Positions 35,311 through 45,668 of a stretch of 64,000 nucleotides of DNA are shown piece after piece (position 1 is the stretch's first letter; every line of letters begins with the position of its first letter). This stretch comes from Pyrenopolyporus hunteri (taxonomy: Eukaryota; Ascomycota; Sordariomycetes; Xylariales; Hypoxylaceae), in the NCBI GenBank assembly GCA_902806595.1, contig CADCXC010000005.1, positions 1,612,001 to 1,676,000 of the forward strand. Reading direction: 5' to 3'. Below the pieces are notes generated by a model. That model searched no databases. It saw only the letters and a list, made by a program, of their open reading frames with translations, and was not told where the DNA came from. The translations under genes and the position numbers were made by a program.

Positions 35311-36911
35311 ATGAGTGACGCCCAGGCGACCGAGGCTGAGAAGAATGTAAGTGCGCTCGTCGCCAGAGACACGCCGTGGTCATCTCTCTGACGGCTCCCC
35401 GTTCTCCACCGCCTCCTCCAGTCAGACTTGCCTCCAAAGGTGGCCTCTTCTGCCTAACAAAATATCATCTAACAATAATCGCGACCGCAGATCGAGATAT
35501 GGAAGGTCAAGAAGCTGATCAAGCGCCTCGAAGCCGCCCGAGGAAATGGCACAAGCATGATTTCTTTAATCATCCGTATGCAAATTACCCCTCCCCCGCC
35601 TCAGCTACAGCCTCGATGATGGAGGGCGATGCTAAACTAAATCCCGACGACAGCTCCCAAGGATCAAATCTCGCGCGCAGCGAAGATGTTGGCTGAAGAA
35701 TACGTATGTGGCACCACCCTCAACCCGCCAACCGCAAACCCGATCCGGGAGAGTAAGCTGACTGTCGCTATCAGGGAACCGCCTCGAACATCAAGTCCCG
35801 TGTCAACCGACAGTCTGTGCTCTCCGCCATCACCTCGACCCAGCAGCGGCTCAAGCTGTACAACAAAGTCCCTCCAAACGGCCTTGTTGTCTACTGCGGT
35901 GAAATATTGACCTCTGAAGGCAAGGAGCGAAAGGTCAACATCGATTTTGAGCCATTTAAGCCCATCAACACGTCTCTGTATCTTTGCGACAACAAGTTCC
36001 ACACCGAAGCCTTGGCGGAGCTGCTGGAATCCGATCAGAAGTTCGGCTTCATTGTTATGGATGGTAACGGCGCTCTTTTCGGTACCCTCAGCGGAAACAC
36101 CCGCGACGTCATCCACAAGTTCTCCGTCGATCTTCCCAAGAAGCACGGTCGTGGTGGGCAGTCCGCCCTTCGTTTCGCCCGTCTCCGAGAAGAGAAGCGA
36201 CACAACTACGTCCGCAAAGTTGCTGAGTTGGCTGTTCAGAATTTCATCACCAACGACAAGGTCAATGTTGCCGGTCTCATCCTCGCTGGTTCCGCCGACT
36301 TCAAAAACGACCTTAATGCGTCCGACATGTTCGACAACCGGCTGCAGAGCAAGGTCATCAAGGTTGTCGACGTTTCGTATGGTGGCGAGAACGGTTTCAA
36401 CCAGGCTATCGAGCTGTCCTCCGAGACGCTAGGAAACGTTAAGTTTATTCAGGAGAAGAAGCTCATTGGCAAGTACTTCGAGGAGATTAGCCAAGATACT
36501 GGCAAGGTCTGCTACGGTATCGAGGACACTCTGAAGGCTCTGGAACTTGGTGCTGTGGAGACCTTGATCGTCTTCGAAAACCTCGAGATCACCCGATGGG
36601 TCCTGAAGGATAGCAACGGCTCCGAGGTCATCCTCCACACCACCAAGCAGCAGGAGACTGGCGACCGGTCCAAGTTCATGGATAAAGAGACCGGGCAAGA
36701 GATGGAAGTGGTATCGCAGGACTCTTTCCTTGAGTGGATTGCAGAGCACTACAAGGATTTCGGAACCAACCTAGAATTCGTGTCGGACCGGTCGACTGAA
36801 GGCAACCAGTTCGTAAAGGGATTCGGTGGCGTCGGCGGTATTCTCCGCTACAAGGTAAACTTCGAGCAGTTAGCCGAAGTGGATGACGATGATGAATACT
36901 ACGACGATTGA
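35311..36911 (+). CDS. Peptide chain release factor eRF1 (Sup45)
   Basis: Recognises all three stop codons in the ribosomal A site and triggers peptide release together with eRF3. Four exons, 35311-35346, 35491-35575, 35654-35703 and 35775-36911, join in phase to 435 aa (yeast and human are 437). Stop-codon recognition motifs are intact: NIKS at 62-65 and YLCDNKF (YxCxxxF) at 126-132. The catalytic GGQ is at 184-186 within RGGQSALRFARLREEKRHNY. The C-terminal eRF3-binding domain ends in an acidic DDDDEYYDD tail. All three introns fall within the first 465 bp, and introns 1 and 2 have GTAAGT and GTATGC donors. The start is the only ATG that opens exon 1 (context CAAAATGAG). Confidence 0.97.
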
Positions 36912-38429
36912 CAGGTATGATGACAAATTCCTGATATCATTCTCAAGTTTGCATTGGGTCATCCTTGGTTACACACCTCGGAAGTTATTACACAAGAAAA
37001 AAAAAAAGAAAAAGCAAATACACGTCAAATGCCTCAATCCTCCTCCCTTGTACAATTGCTGATATGGTTCGACGCGCAGTTTGAGGAATCCCTCGTCCTT
37101 GGCGAGGGGCGAACTCAAGCAGTCCCGTCTAAGCAGGCATCTGTCGTGACGGCATCGGAGCGTCCGCTGCCGCAACCTCCCGCGTCAACGCCGGCGTCGG
37201 TCTCCGGACCAGCGCGAAAACCAAATGCGGCTTCGTTCGCACAGCGGCGTCTAGCGAAAACTGGCCCGGCGAATTCGGAGCATACGGCCAGGCAGGTTGC
37301 GACACCCAGCCCGCTCCGCTCTATGATGACGGCTTGAGTTAGCTTATGGCATGAAAAGGAGGTATGGCGTCCCCGATTCTAGTAACGACGGATGAGATAC
37401 TAACGCGAACCATGAAAGATGCTATACCCGGGGGTCTATACCAAAAGTCCGGACACGTTGGACCTGCCTACATCATAGGGCTTCATCCTTTAAGCGGTAG
37501 AGTGCGATTCGACAAGTTTATTCGCCTTACCGCACCTTTGACACACTAGTACATTCCGCTTCTTGTCACTCCGGACATTTGCGCCCGGGAATTGCGTTGC
37601 GTTCAGAGCCCGCGACGTATTCGAAAGAACGTCGCAGCGGCGAGCCACTCCTTTTGTTATTTAGATTGTGAATGAAACATATCAGTCGCTCGTTATTAAG
37701 CTAAGAATGCCTTTATGATCCGATGAGATTTGACTAGCTTCGCTGGCCTGGTATTTCCCGCTGGTGTTTATGGTATATAGGCTGAGACTCTATTAGTAAA
37801 TGCGCCGAGGAGGTAGGTTAACTTTGCCGATGTAAAAAGTGAGGTCGTATTCCAATTTACGATTCAGGGGGGGTGGTTTCAAGCGCCCCTGGGGATTGTA
37901 TTATATTGTACCTACCTGTATTCCAGCGTCGTGAGCCTAAATAAGTACCTAATTGTTCTGTATTCTCGCGGCAAAAGTGCTTAGCTTAATGTACCTGCCT
38001 ACTATGCATGAGATAAGGACCAATTACGTCGTTTAGTTTGTAGACTAAAAACCATTTCTCACTAACAGTACGGGGCCCGTAATCGCCGGAGACTAGGTCA
38101 GGTAGGTACTCCCATGTAGTTGCTTGCGATCGGCTTCCGGAAATCGGGTACATGTCAAAAAGTTGTCTTTGCAATTATTGATACGCCCTTCATTCGACCC
38201 CTTTCCTCCCTTTCATTGACAGCTTGACAAGAAATGCGAGCTAGACGCGCGGAGCTGTAACAAAGGGACTCGGGGTTATCGACTTATTCCAGAGGGGGCG
38301 TATTTAGCTCTTTATTATATTTCGTCTTTTTTTCCCGCGTATTGGGGTGTATAAGTCCGTCTGATACCTCTTCGCATCTTATTATCCTCATAGCCCCTTA
38401 CGAAGACGAGAAAAAAGGGAGCAGTCAAA
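36912..38429. other. Intergenic region, eRF1 to prephenate dehydratase
   Basis: 1.5 kb. It includes one possible small ORF (37029-37337, listed separately) and a 61-codon frame at 37364-37549 that I do not accept. An A-rich tract lies at 36999-37016 in the probable eRF1 3' UTR. Confidence 0.5.
37029..37337 (+). CDS. Possible small Pro/Ala-rich protein, unassigned
   Basis: A 102-codon frame starting 118 bp after the eRF1 stop codon. The predicted protein is rich in Ala, Pro, Ser and Gln (RPLPQPPASTPASVSGPA...) and has no signal peptide. It resembles real low-complexity coding sequence more than the surrounding frames, but I recognise no family and the antisense frame is also open in part. It may equally be part of the eRF1 3' UTR. 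Confidence 0.2.
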   Translation: MPQSSSLVQLLIWFDAQFEESLVLGEGRTQAVPSKQASVVTASERPLPQPPASTPASVSGPARKPNAASFAQRRLAKTGPANSEHTARQVATPSPLRSMMTA

Positions 38430-39786
38430 ATGGAGCCAGTCGGCGAAAAACAAAAGCAGGAGAACGGCCCGGACACTGGGGCGGCGGGACAGAGCACAAA
38501 ACCGACGGTGTGCTTCTTAGGCCCTATCTCATCTTATACGCACCAGGTACAGCCCGGCCGCCGCTATTCTTATACTTTCTTATATGCCCATTCCTCTATT
38601 TACTATTACTTACCTATATAATCTTTACAGGCCACACTAGACACTTTTCCCACGGACAAATTTGATCTAATGCCCGTGGAGACTATCAAAGGTAATATTC
38701 CTACCTTTGTGTTCTTATACCCCTATATCCTATACCACTATCCCAAGCTCTCGGACCTAAGCAACCACACCGTACTCACCAAGCCAAAATAAAAAAGACA
38801 TCTTCGACACGACCCAATCCGGCCGCGCCTCCTGCGGCGTCGTGCCCTTCGAGAACTCGTCCAACGGCGCCGTCCTCTTCACCCTGGACCAGCTCGCCGA
38901 CCGCGACGGCGAGTACCCGGACCTTCAGGTGTGCGCGGAGATCTACCTGGACGTGCACCACTGCCTGGTCGGGCGGCGTTCCCCCTCTTCCTCTTCCTCC
39001 TCTTCTCCCTCTCCCGCCACTAAGCATGAGCCTGAGACGGACCTCTCGCACATCGCGCGCATCTACAGCCACCCGCAGGCCTTCGGGCAGTGCGCCGGGT
39101 TCCTGCGGACGCGGCTGCGCGGCGTGGAGACGGTCGACGTGAGCTCGACGAGCCGCGCCGCGCAGATGGCCGCGGAGGACGGCACGGGACGTAGCGCGGC
39201 GATATCGAGCGCGGCGGCCGCGCAGATGTTGGGGCTAGATATCCTTGCGCGGAATATCGAGGACCGCGCGGATAACACGACGAGGTTTTTCGTGCTGACG
39301 AGGGGGGGTGGCGGTTCCTCCTCTGACTCTGATTCTTCTGATCCTTCGCCGCTGCAGCCGGTCCCGGGGCTGGAAGAGGTTCTTGGTGGGCGGAGAAGAA
39401 GAAGACGGCAGCAGCAGCGGCAGAACGTCGAGAGCGAAGGAGCAGAAGCAAAAGCCAAAACCGAAGAACCCAGCAAAGAAGAAGAAGAAGAAGAAGGAGA
39501 AGAAGACGTCTACGCGCTCACCAAATCCCTCGTCTCCTTCACGGTGCCGCACCGGTCCCCGGGGGCGCTGGCGGACGTGCTCGACAGCTTCCGGCGGGCG
39601 CGGCTGAACCTGACTAGCATCGGCAGCCGGCCGAGCCTGGCGGCGCCGTTCCGGTACGTCTTCTTCGTCGAGTTCGAGGGCCACCGCCGCCGCGACCCCG
39701 AGGGCCGCGTGCGCGACGCCCTGGCCCGCGTCGCCGCCGCCGCGCAGAGCTGCCGCTGGTGGGGCAGCTGGGATAATATGCGGTAA
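38430..39786 (+). CDS. Prephenate dehydratase (Pha2-like), phenylalanine synthesis
   Basis: Converts prephenate to phenylpyruvate in the cytosol. Three exons, 38430-38546, 38631-38691 and 38798-39786, join in phase to 388 aa. The catalytic domain shows FLGPISSYTHQ at the N-terminus, VVPFENSSNGAV after the third exon begins, IYSHPQAFGQC, and the substrate motif TTRFF at 220-224. The regulatory ACT domain is at about 305-360 (FTVPHRSPGALADVL, then SIGSRPS in place of the usual ESRP). Two low-complexity insertions are notable: a serine run after HHCLVGRR, and about 65 residues of Ser/Asp, Arg/Gln and Glu runs between the catalytic and ACT domains. Exon 3 begins after an A-rich acceptor (AAAAAAG), unusual but required by frame and phase. 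A purine tract follows the stop codon. Confidence 0.92.
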
Positions 39787-40663
39787 GGGGGGGCCTGCCC
39801 CGGGGAGGGAAAAAGGAGGAGAAGGGGGAAGGAAAGGGGGAAGGGGAAAGGGGGAAGGAGGGAGGAATGGATGGGGTGAAAAAGGAGAAAAGGAGAAAAG
39901 GGTGTCGAGAAAAGTTACGGCATTATTAGTGAGTATGCGTTCTTATGAGATAGAGACGTATGAATAGAGAGGGGGTATGGGTAGAAGAATCGAGTTTCGT
40001 TGGTCTTGATAGAATGATCTACGTCTACTTCGTTTTATTCTGCCCATAGGTGTAAATTCTATCTCTTACATGGCTAGACGTTGAGGATCAGGACGCTGCA
40101 AATTATCTATATACTGCCCCTTGGAAATGCGTGCTATGGTTCAAGAATGCATTTACGTGCCTGCGGTATGCAATGCTAGATATTCGATATCCAAAGTGAT
40201 AACAATACGGTCTAGGTACCTACCTAGTCATCTAGCATTGAGTCTTTAGTCTCTTGGCAGGTAAGTAATTAGGGGCTTCGAAGCATCTGACATACGCCCG
40301 CACCACCACAACATACAACCTAAGCACTTACTCCTCTCACTAAGACCAAAGCTACGGGGACGTGAAGTATTAGGTAGGTAGGTAGTTTAGAGAACTTGGT
40401 ATCATCGCTCGTCTATGTTCCTCCCCTCGAGCCATTAACTGCAACACGGCTGGCTTCGACTAGATGGGATCTAGTTACACGGATGGATGGCTTATGTTGA
40501 TGCGTGGGACGTAATCGACACAATGACTGCTTCAATACTCCAACACCCGGCCCGGCCCAGCCCGCCTGCCCATCTAATGTTTTTTTTAATACTACAGGGT
40601 TTCGTTTGCAAATATTAACATTTCAAAAACGCTGTCTGTCCGATGGGTACTCCGGCGTTAAAT
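39787..40663. other. Convergent intergenic region with purine tract
   Basis: 877 bp between the stop codons of the prephenate dehydratase and PDH E1 alpha genes. A G/A tract occupies 39803-39902, and TACCTACCTAG and TAGGTAGGTAG copies lie at 40214-40228 and 40372-40385. No gene was seen. Confidence 0.6.
39803..39902. repeat. Purine-rich (G/A) mirror-like tract
   Basis: About 100 nt almost entirely G and A, made of GGGGGAAGG and GGAGAAAA units, beginning shortly after the prephenate dehydratase stop codon. Such tracts can form triplex (H-)DNA, and the transcript would be purine-rich. Confidence 0.75.
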
Positions 40664-42037
40664 TCAAGAGTTAAAGTAGAAGTTCTCGTCGGGGATGCGG
40701 CCACGCATGAACCGCGGCTCCGTGCCCCGGACGTAGATATCCTCGTACAGGATTCTCGGCGTGTTTTCGGGCACGGGCATGGCCTCGGCGATGGCCACCT
40801 CGTCGTTGACGTGCTTGCGGGCTTCCTTGTCGATCGTCTTCAGCTCGTCCTCGGTGCAGACTGCCCAGTCGAGGATCTTCTGCTTCAGGCCGGCGATGGG
40901 GTCGTTGGTCGACCGCATGCGCTGGATCTCCTCTCGGGTTCGGTACGTGGTGCCGGGGTCGGACATGGAATGTCCACCGTATCTGTATGTGACATATTCG
41001 AGGACGAGCGGGCCGTTGTCTGCGGCGGTCCACTCCTTACCGTATTTGACGGCGGCCTTCACGGCGAGGACGTCCATGCCGTTTACCTTGAGACCGGGAA
41101 TGTACTGACCACGCTTGTAGTAGTCCGTGAGAGCTGATGATCGGGCGGCAGCAGTACCCATACCGTATTTGTTGTCTGAACGAGCATGTTAGTAATTATA
41201 ACAAACGGTTATCGTCATCATGGATACGTACTCTCGCAACCGAAAAGAGCGGGCAGATTCCAGAGCTTAGCCATGTTGAAGGCCTCGAAGACCTGGCCCT
41301 GGTTGCTAGCACCATCACCGTATAGAATGACGGTGGCCTTCTTGGTGTTGTTGTACTTGTGGGCGAAAGCTAAGCCGGCACCAACGGGGACCTGGGCACC
41401 GACGATACCGTTACCGCCATAGAAACCCTTGGTGAACATGTGCATAGAACCACCCTTTCCGTAGGAGATGCCCTCTCGTCGACCTAAGAGCTCGCCAATG
41501 ATAGATCGGACGGTACCTCCGCGCATCAGGGCGAAGCCGTGACATCGGTAGGCGGTGATGATATCGTCCTCCTTGGTCAAGGCGTGTTCGATACCGATAG
41601 CGACAGCCTCTTGACCCGTGGACAGATGGCAGAAACCTCGGATCTTCTTCTCTTTGTACAGTCTATCGGCGGCCATCTCCATCTGTCTGCTCGGCGGTTA
41701 GCAAACGCAGCTCTGCTCCCAAAAAATGGTGGGGCTCGTTTGCAAGTTGCAATGCTTACCGGACGACCACCATGTTGTAGTACATCTGCTTCAGCTCCTT
41801 CTTGGTGATGTCGAGAGTATACGGGGGCGGGTCGAGCTCGTACGTCTCGAAGCTCTCGTCGCTCAGGGTAACTTGGAAGGGCTGGTCTTCGGCATCGGGG
41901 ACGGCGTTCTTGTCGGCGTGCGAGGTAGCAGCATTGGTAGTTACCGAACGAAAAGGTGCGATAACGACGGGCCTGGAGGCTCGGGCACGCGCTAGAGGCG
42001 CTGCGGCTCTCGGGACTCGCAGCGCACACGAGAACAT
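40664..42037 (-). CDS. PDA1: Pyruvate dehydrogenase E1 component subunit alpha
   Basis: Mitochondrial matrix enzyme subunit; with E1 beta it decarboxylates pyruvate using thiamine diphosphate. Three exons, 42037-41760, 41686-41232 and 41175-40664, join in phase to 414 aa, the usual length. The presequence (MFSCALRVPRAAAPLARARA) is Arg/Ala-rich. An upstream in-frame Met would add 55 residues before it, so I start at 42037. Motifs seen: RGFCHLSTGQEA, the TPP/Mg motif GDGASN at 216-221 with following FNMAKLWNLP, and the phosphorylation loop RYGGHSMSDPGTTYR at 309-323, containing the serines targeted by PDH kinase in the family. The C-terminus ends RIPDENFYFNS. Introns are 73 and 56 nt. Confidence 0.97.
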
Positions 42038-43467
42038 GGTGACGGGGAGTTGTGATGATTGGGAGTGGGTTGAAGCAGAGTACCTGGATAGATCGGCTTG
42101 ACTCCCGTTTGCTCTGGCTTTCGCTTTTGCTTTGGTTTGTGTGGGAATTGGGAGTATGCAATTTTTGGAAGATGGAGAGCTCCGGGCGGGAAAGTCACTC
42201 AAAAATTCAACGTTGGGATTTTTTTCCGCCCGAGATTTTTTCTTGGGGCAGTTCCGGCCGCGCTGTTGCTTACATGTATCTACCTAACCTTACCTTACTT
42301 AGACCTCCCAGGGCTAGGTACCTCTTCCTTAGGTACTTCCACTAGCAGTAGCCGGACCTATATATTTGTTAGTATTGAGAAAGTACCTTCCTGATTACTC
42401 CCGTAGCGGGGTCCCTACACGAAGCTTGTTGAGAACTAGCCTAAACTCGAAACGGAATAGGTCCTTGATTCTATCTTGACACCTACTCTGGGTACTTACT
42501 CTACTTGGTTGCTTAGTAACGTTCTACCATCTAGCAACGAAATATCGAACTCACGATCTTACAATTACCTGGGTAGGTAGGTAGGTATATAATAGGATAT
42601 TCCATAGAATTAGCGAAACACCAATAAATCAAATCCTCTAATCATCGTAACCGTGTTAGCCTAGATACCTATATATCCTTTGCTAATCCCTTTCCATCTT
42701 GTCGTCATATCGTCTTCGGTAGTAGTAAGCCGTTCATTAATCTGAGCACCCGATCCTCTCCATAATAGATAAGATTCATAGGGAACATTGGCTCTTCCCC
42801 CCTTTTGATGTCACAACCGCTTATTAGTCGTCGTTAATACCATGCCGTCCAACCACGCACGATCTTTCTGCAGGAGATCAAAAGCCCGTAACGTAGATAG
42901 GTACCGGGCGCGTACCTTGGGTGCCTACTTTTAGGACGCAACTGAACATATGGCACCAACGGATACGGCTAGCATTACAATATAATCGATCAGCGGGGCT
43001 AAACAGGTAACAGCCTCTAACTAGTCCTCCTTATACGTCCGGCCGTCGACTCTGTCATATTCATACTCGTTCGGAGTAAATGCCAAGGTTAAATCGAGGG
43101 TATTCCATAAATAATTCTACGGCCTTGTCCAATGTTCAGGCATCCGATACAAGAAGTCAACCAATCCTTCCCCGCCTCTTCTAGCCATTTCCGTTTCCAC
43201 TTTTCATATCAACGTAATAGCTGCTCGGCCCCGTTAAACAAGCAAGATTTCTCGTGTCCGTATCTATATAGCAATGCCGTATATGTCCTTTCGTAATATC
43301 CCATACAAGCCGTTATATCCAAGTCATGAGATAGCAGTACGCCAAGGCTATACCATCAGACTGCTTCGTCTCTCGTAATCCAGGGGATGTCGTCGTCGTA
43401 AAATGGGTTATCCAAGCGTCTAAGACCACAAAGAAACCCAGAATTTATTACGAGTCTCATGAGAATC
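42038..43467. other. Gap between PDA1 and the velvet gene
   Basis: 1.43 kb. It contains the PDA1 promoter and leader, TACCTAACCTTACC and AGGTACCTC repeats at 42280-42335, a TAGGTAGGTAGG run at 42570-42588, and the velvet gene's 3' UTR. No credible ORF. Confidence 0.55.
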
Positions 43468-44826
43468 CTAAGACTTTCTGGTTCGCTTCGGCCGCCGCTG
43501 TGCTGAGCTTCCACCGTCGTCGTCGTCTTCGTCGTCATCATCGCTGTCGTCGCGTGCGTGGTTCCTCTCGTTCCCCTTCTTGATGGAGATGAGGCATCCT
43601 TGCTCTTTTAGCCTCTTCGTCAACGCCGTGCTTGCTCGCATTCCCGGGAAGTCCTTCGCGTTATAAACCGTAAACACGTCGCTCATGGCCGTGGCGCAGA
43701 CCGGCGTTCTCGATCCCGGTACGGAATTTGGATCTAGCACTACTAGACTAAACCTCAACCGAAAGGTGCCAGGCGTTCGGCAAGATAGATCCGGGAAGCA
43801 GAAGAAACATCCTTCCTCGTTGTTCTCGTCTAAACCTACGAAGGGCGACGACACTATCGTCCCCATTAACCTTCGCTGTTGCCGGTAGTCGTCTGGCATG
43901 CCCGAGCAGTCCTGATCGCCCGTCTCATTCCATATCGTACAATGCATGACCGAGAATCGGAATTTTAGCTGGGTACGGATCTCTTCTTGCGAAGCCTTTG
44001 GATCTTCGATGAAGACTTGAACGATCGGGGGCGGATCGATGACTCTGCGGTCCCTCTCCCCGAAACCGCAAGACCTCGCGGCGACCGGTTGCTGACGGAC
44101 TTTAAGCTTATACTGCGAGGATGCAGCAGCAGGAGCTCTCCTACGTTCCGGTGCTTTCGAGGAGCCCGATTCCCCAGTCCTTGGTTCGTCGCTTAATAGC
44201 TCCGATATCCTCATTCGTTCGGGAGCGCGAGATTCGGGCTGAGGCGGCCACGCCTGTCGAGGGCTGTTCACAACCCGTGGAGACCGCTGAAGATGGTGTT
44301 CTTGATGCGGATATTCTGAGGTGGGTCTGACCGGTTGAATGTCCGCGTAGTGATGCTGTCGAGGCGAGCCCCCTGTTGGCCTTGTCTGTAACTGCAATCT
44401 GGGAGCTTGCAAAGGGCTCCGCTCGCCGCCTAGTTGACGAAACCGGATATGCTCTGGCGCGTCTCCCGAACGGCCACCTATGCTCGGAGAGTGGGAGGGA
44501 CGAAGACGACTAGCTACTTCGGCCTGTCGCCTGGCGTAGGGACTTGGTGCTGCCGAGCGTAACTCCGAGACTGGTACCGGCGGTTGCGGGCTTTGGTGGA
44601 TGGGCGATGAGGATGGGTAAGGAACCTCGTGCGGATTGTACCTGTAAGGTACCGGATGCTGCCTGTTCGCAGGCTCTTGATTCATGTGTGGGCTGTTCAT
44701 TAGGCTAGGTAGTGGAGGTAGACGCATTTCGTGGCTGCGTTGTTCTTGAGGATAGTAGGAACCAGGCCTGGGAGCATAAGGGTCTTGGGCCCACGAGTCG
44801 GGTGGCCTGGCCATAGTGTCCACCAT
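43468..44826 (-). CDS. Velvet-domain regulator, VelC-like
   Basis: Fungal transcription regulator of development and secondary metabolism; velvet domains bind DNA with an NF-kB-like fold and dimerise. Single exon, 452 aa from the ATG at 44826 (context ACCATGG). The first 235 residues are Pro/Gln/Arg-rich and disordered, with MRISELLSDE near 205. The velvet domain spans about 239-418: YKLKVRQQPVAAR, then DPPPIVQVFI, RFSVMHCTIW, GTIVSSPFVGLDENNEEGCFFCFPDLSCRTPG, FRLRFSLVVL and VFTVYNAKDFPG. The tail has an Asp/Glu run and a basic RRPKRTRKS, a possible nuclear signal. The long N-terminus with a C-terminal, unsplit velvet domain favours VelC over VosA (N-terminal domain) and VelB (split domain). 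An in-frame ATG at 44880 would add 18 residues. Confidence 0.82.
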   Translation of the reverse strand: MVDTMARPPDSWAQDPYAPRPGSYYPQEQRSHEMRLPPLPSLMNSPHMNQEPANRQHPVPYRYNPHEVPYPSSSPIHQSPQPPVPVSELRSAAPSPYARRQAEVASRLRPSHSPSIGGRSGDAPEHIRFRQLGGERSPLQAPRLQLQTRPTGGSPRQHHYADIQPVRPTSEYPHQEHHLQRSPRVVNSPRQAWPPQPESRAPERMRISELLSDEPRTGESGSSKAPERRRAPAAASSQYKLKVRQQPVAARSCGFGERDRRVIDPPPIVQVFIEDPKASQEEIRTQLKFRFSVMHCTIWNETGDQDCSGMPDDYRQQRRLMGTIVSSPFVGLDENNEEGCFFCFPDLSCRTPGTFRLRFSLVVLDPNSVPGSRTPVCATAMSDVFTVYNAKDFPGMRASTALTKRLKEQGCLISIKKGNERNHARDDSDDDDEDDDDGGSSAQRRPKRTRKS

Positions 44827-45621
44827 GGTATTACGACAGAAATCACCGTACGTTGGGGCCCCGACAGCAACAAATGACATAAAGCGGAAGCCGGTAGGTG
44901 TATGATAGTCCACTGGCTAGAGTTCGCAACGGGAACTATATAAAAATCAACTTCGAAGGCGAGATCACACAAGGGCAAGTCGATAACTAGCCGTACTGTG
45001 CTAGCGATACCGACTAAGCGGGAGCTAGTCCCGAGGCTTCGAGTAATGATGGCGCGTTGCAACGAACGCAAGAAGGAGCTGAGGCAGGAATCGTCGAAAT
45101 ATGTGGCGGCAACCGAAGCAGCTAAGCTGGACGCAGTATGCTCCGAACCCACCCGGACTGACTGGGGAGTCGAGAATGTATACTGGAAAATTTCTTGTGG
45201 TAGAAAGCGGATATTTACATGTCTGTGGTCGACGACGAGCGCATCTAAGAGGTCGAGATGGGAGAATTGGCCAGGGATACCCTTGCAACGGGAATACTGC
45301 TAGAGACGCAGTGCAACAATGGCATTATACTATTCTGACTCTTGTTGGAGGGTGATTGTCGACATCGACCTGCTAACTTGGCGAATATGGAAAGTGAAGA
45401 GCGTGTCTGACGTGCAGGTTATAGGGCCACAGACGCAAGCGAAGATTCATGAATTATTCAGTGTCTTTGGTTATATGACGCTGGGGGTAAGAGTTCTAGG
45501 TTGGAGGCGAAGGGGGATCGACGGGTTGGTATAAGAATTCTGTTGAAATCAGCGAGACTTTCCAACCCGAGCTGCCGATTATGCCCAGAACCATGGACAA
45601 TGCGTGTTTTCGAGGCAACCT

Positions 45622-45668
45622 TATCTTTTTTTTTTTTCTCCCCTTTGCAAGGGAGAAGAGAAAAAAAA
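45622..45668. repeat. Poly-T/poly-A inverted repeat (hairpin)
   Basis: A T-run followed by CTCCC, a short loop around TTTGCAA, then GGGAG and an A-rich arm. It can fold into a stem-loop, with further A-rich sequence after it. Confidence 0.5.

Noticed and set aside
37364..37549. 61-codon ATG frame after the possible small ORF
   Set aside because: Short, without a recognisable domain, and not joinable to the upstream frame by a clear intron.
42038..42202. N-terminal extension of PDH E1 alpha to an upstream in-frame Met
   Set aside because: The mitochondrial presequence begins at the Met at 42037; the upstream part is not presequence-like and is probably 5' leader.
44827..44913. Extension of the velvet protein to a GTG at 44913
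   Set aside because: A GTG start is not expected in a nuclear fungal gene, and the added residues look like leader sequence.
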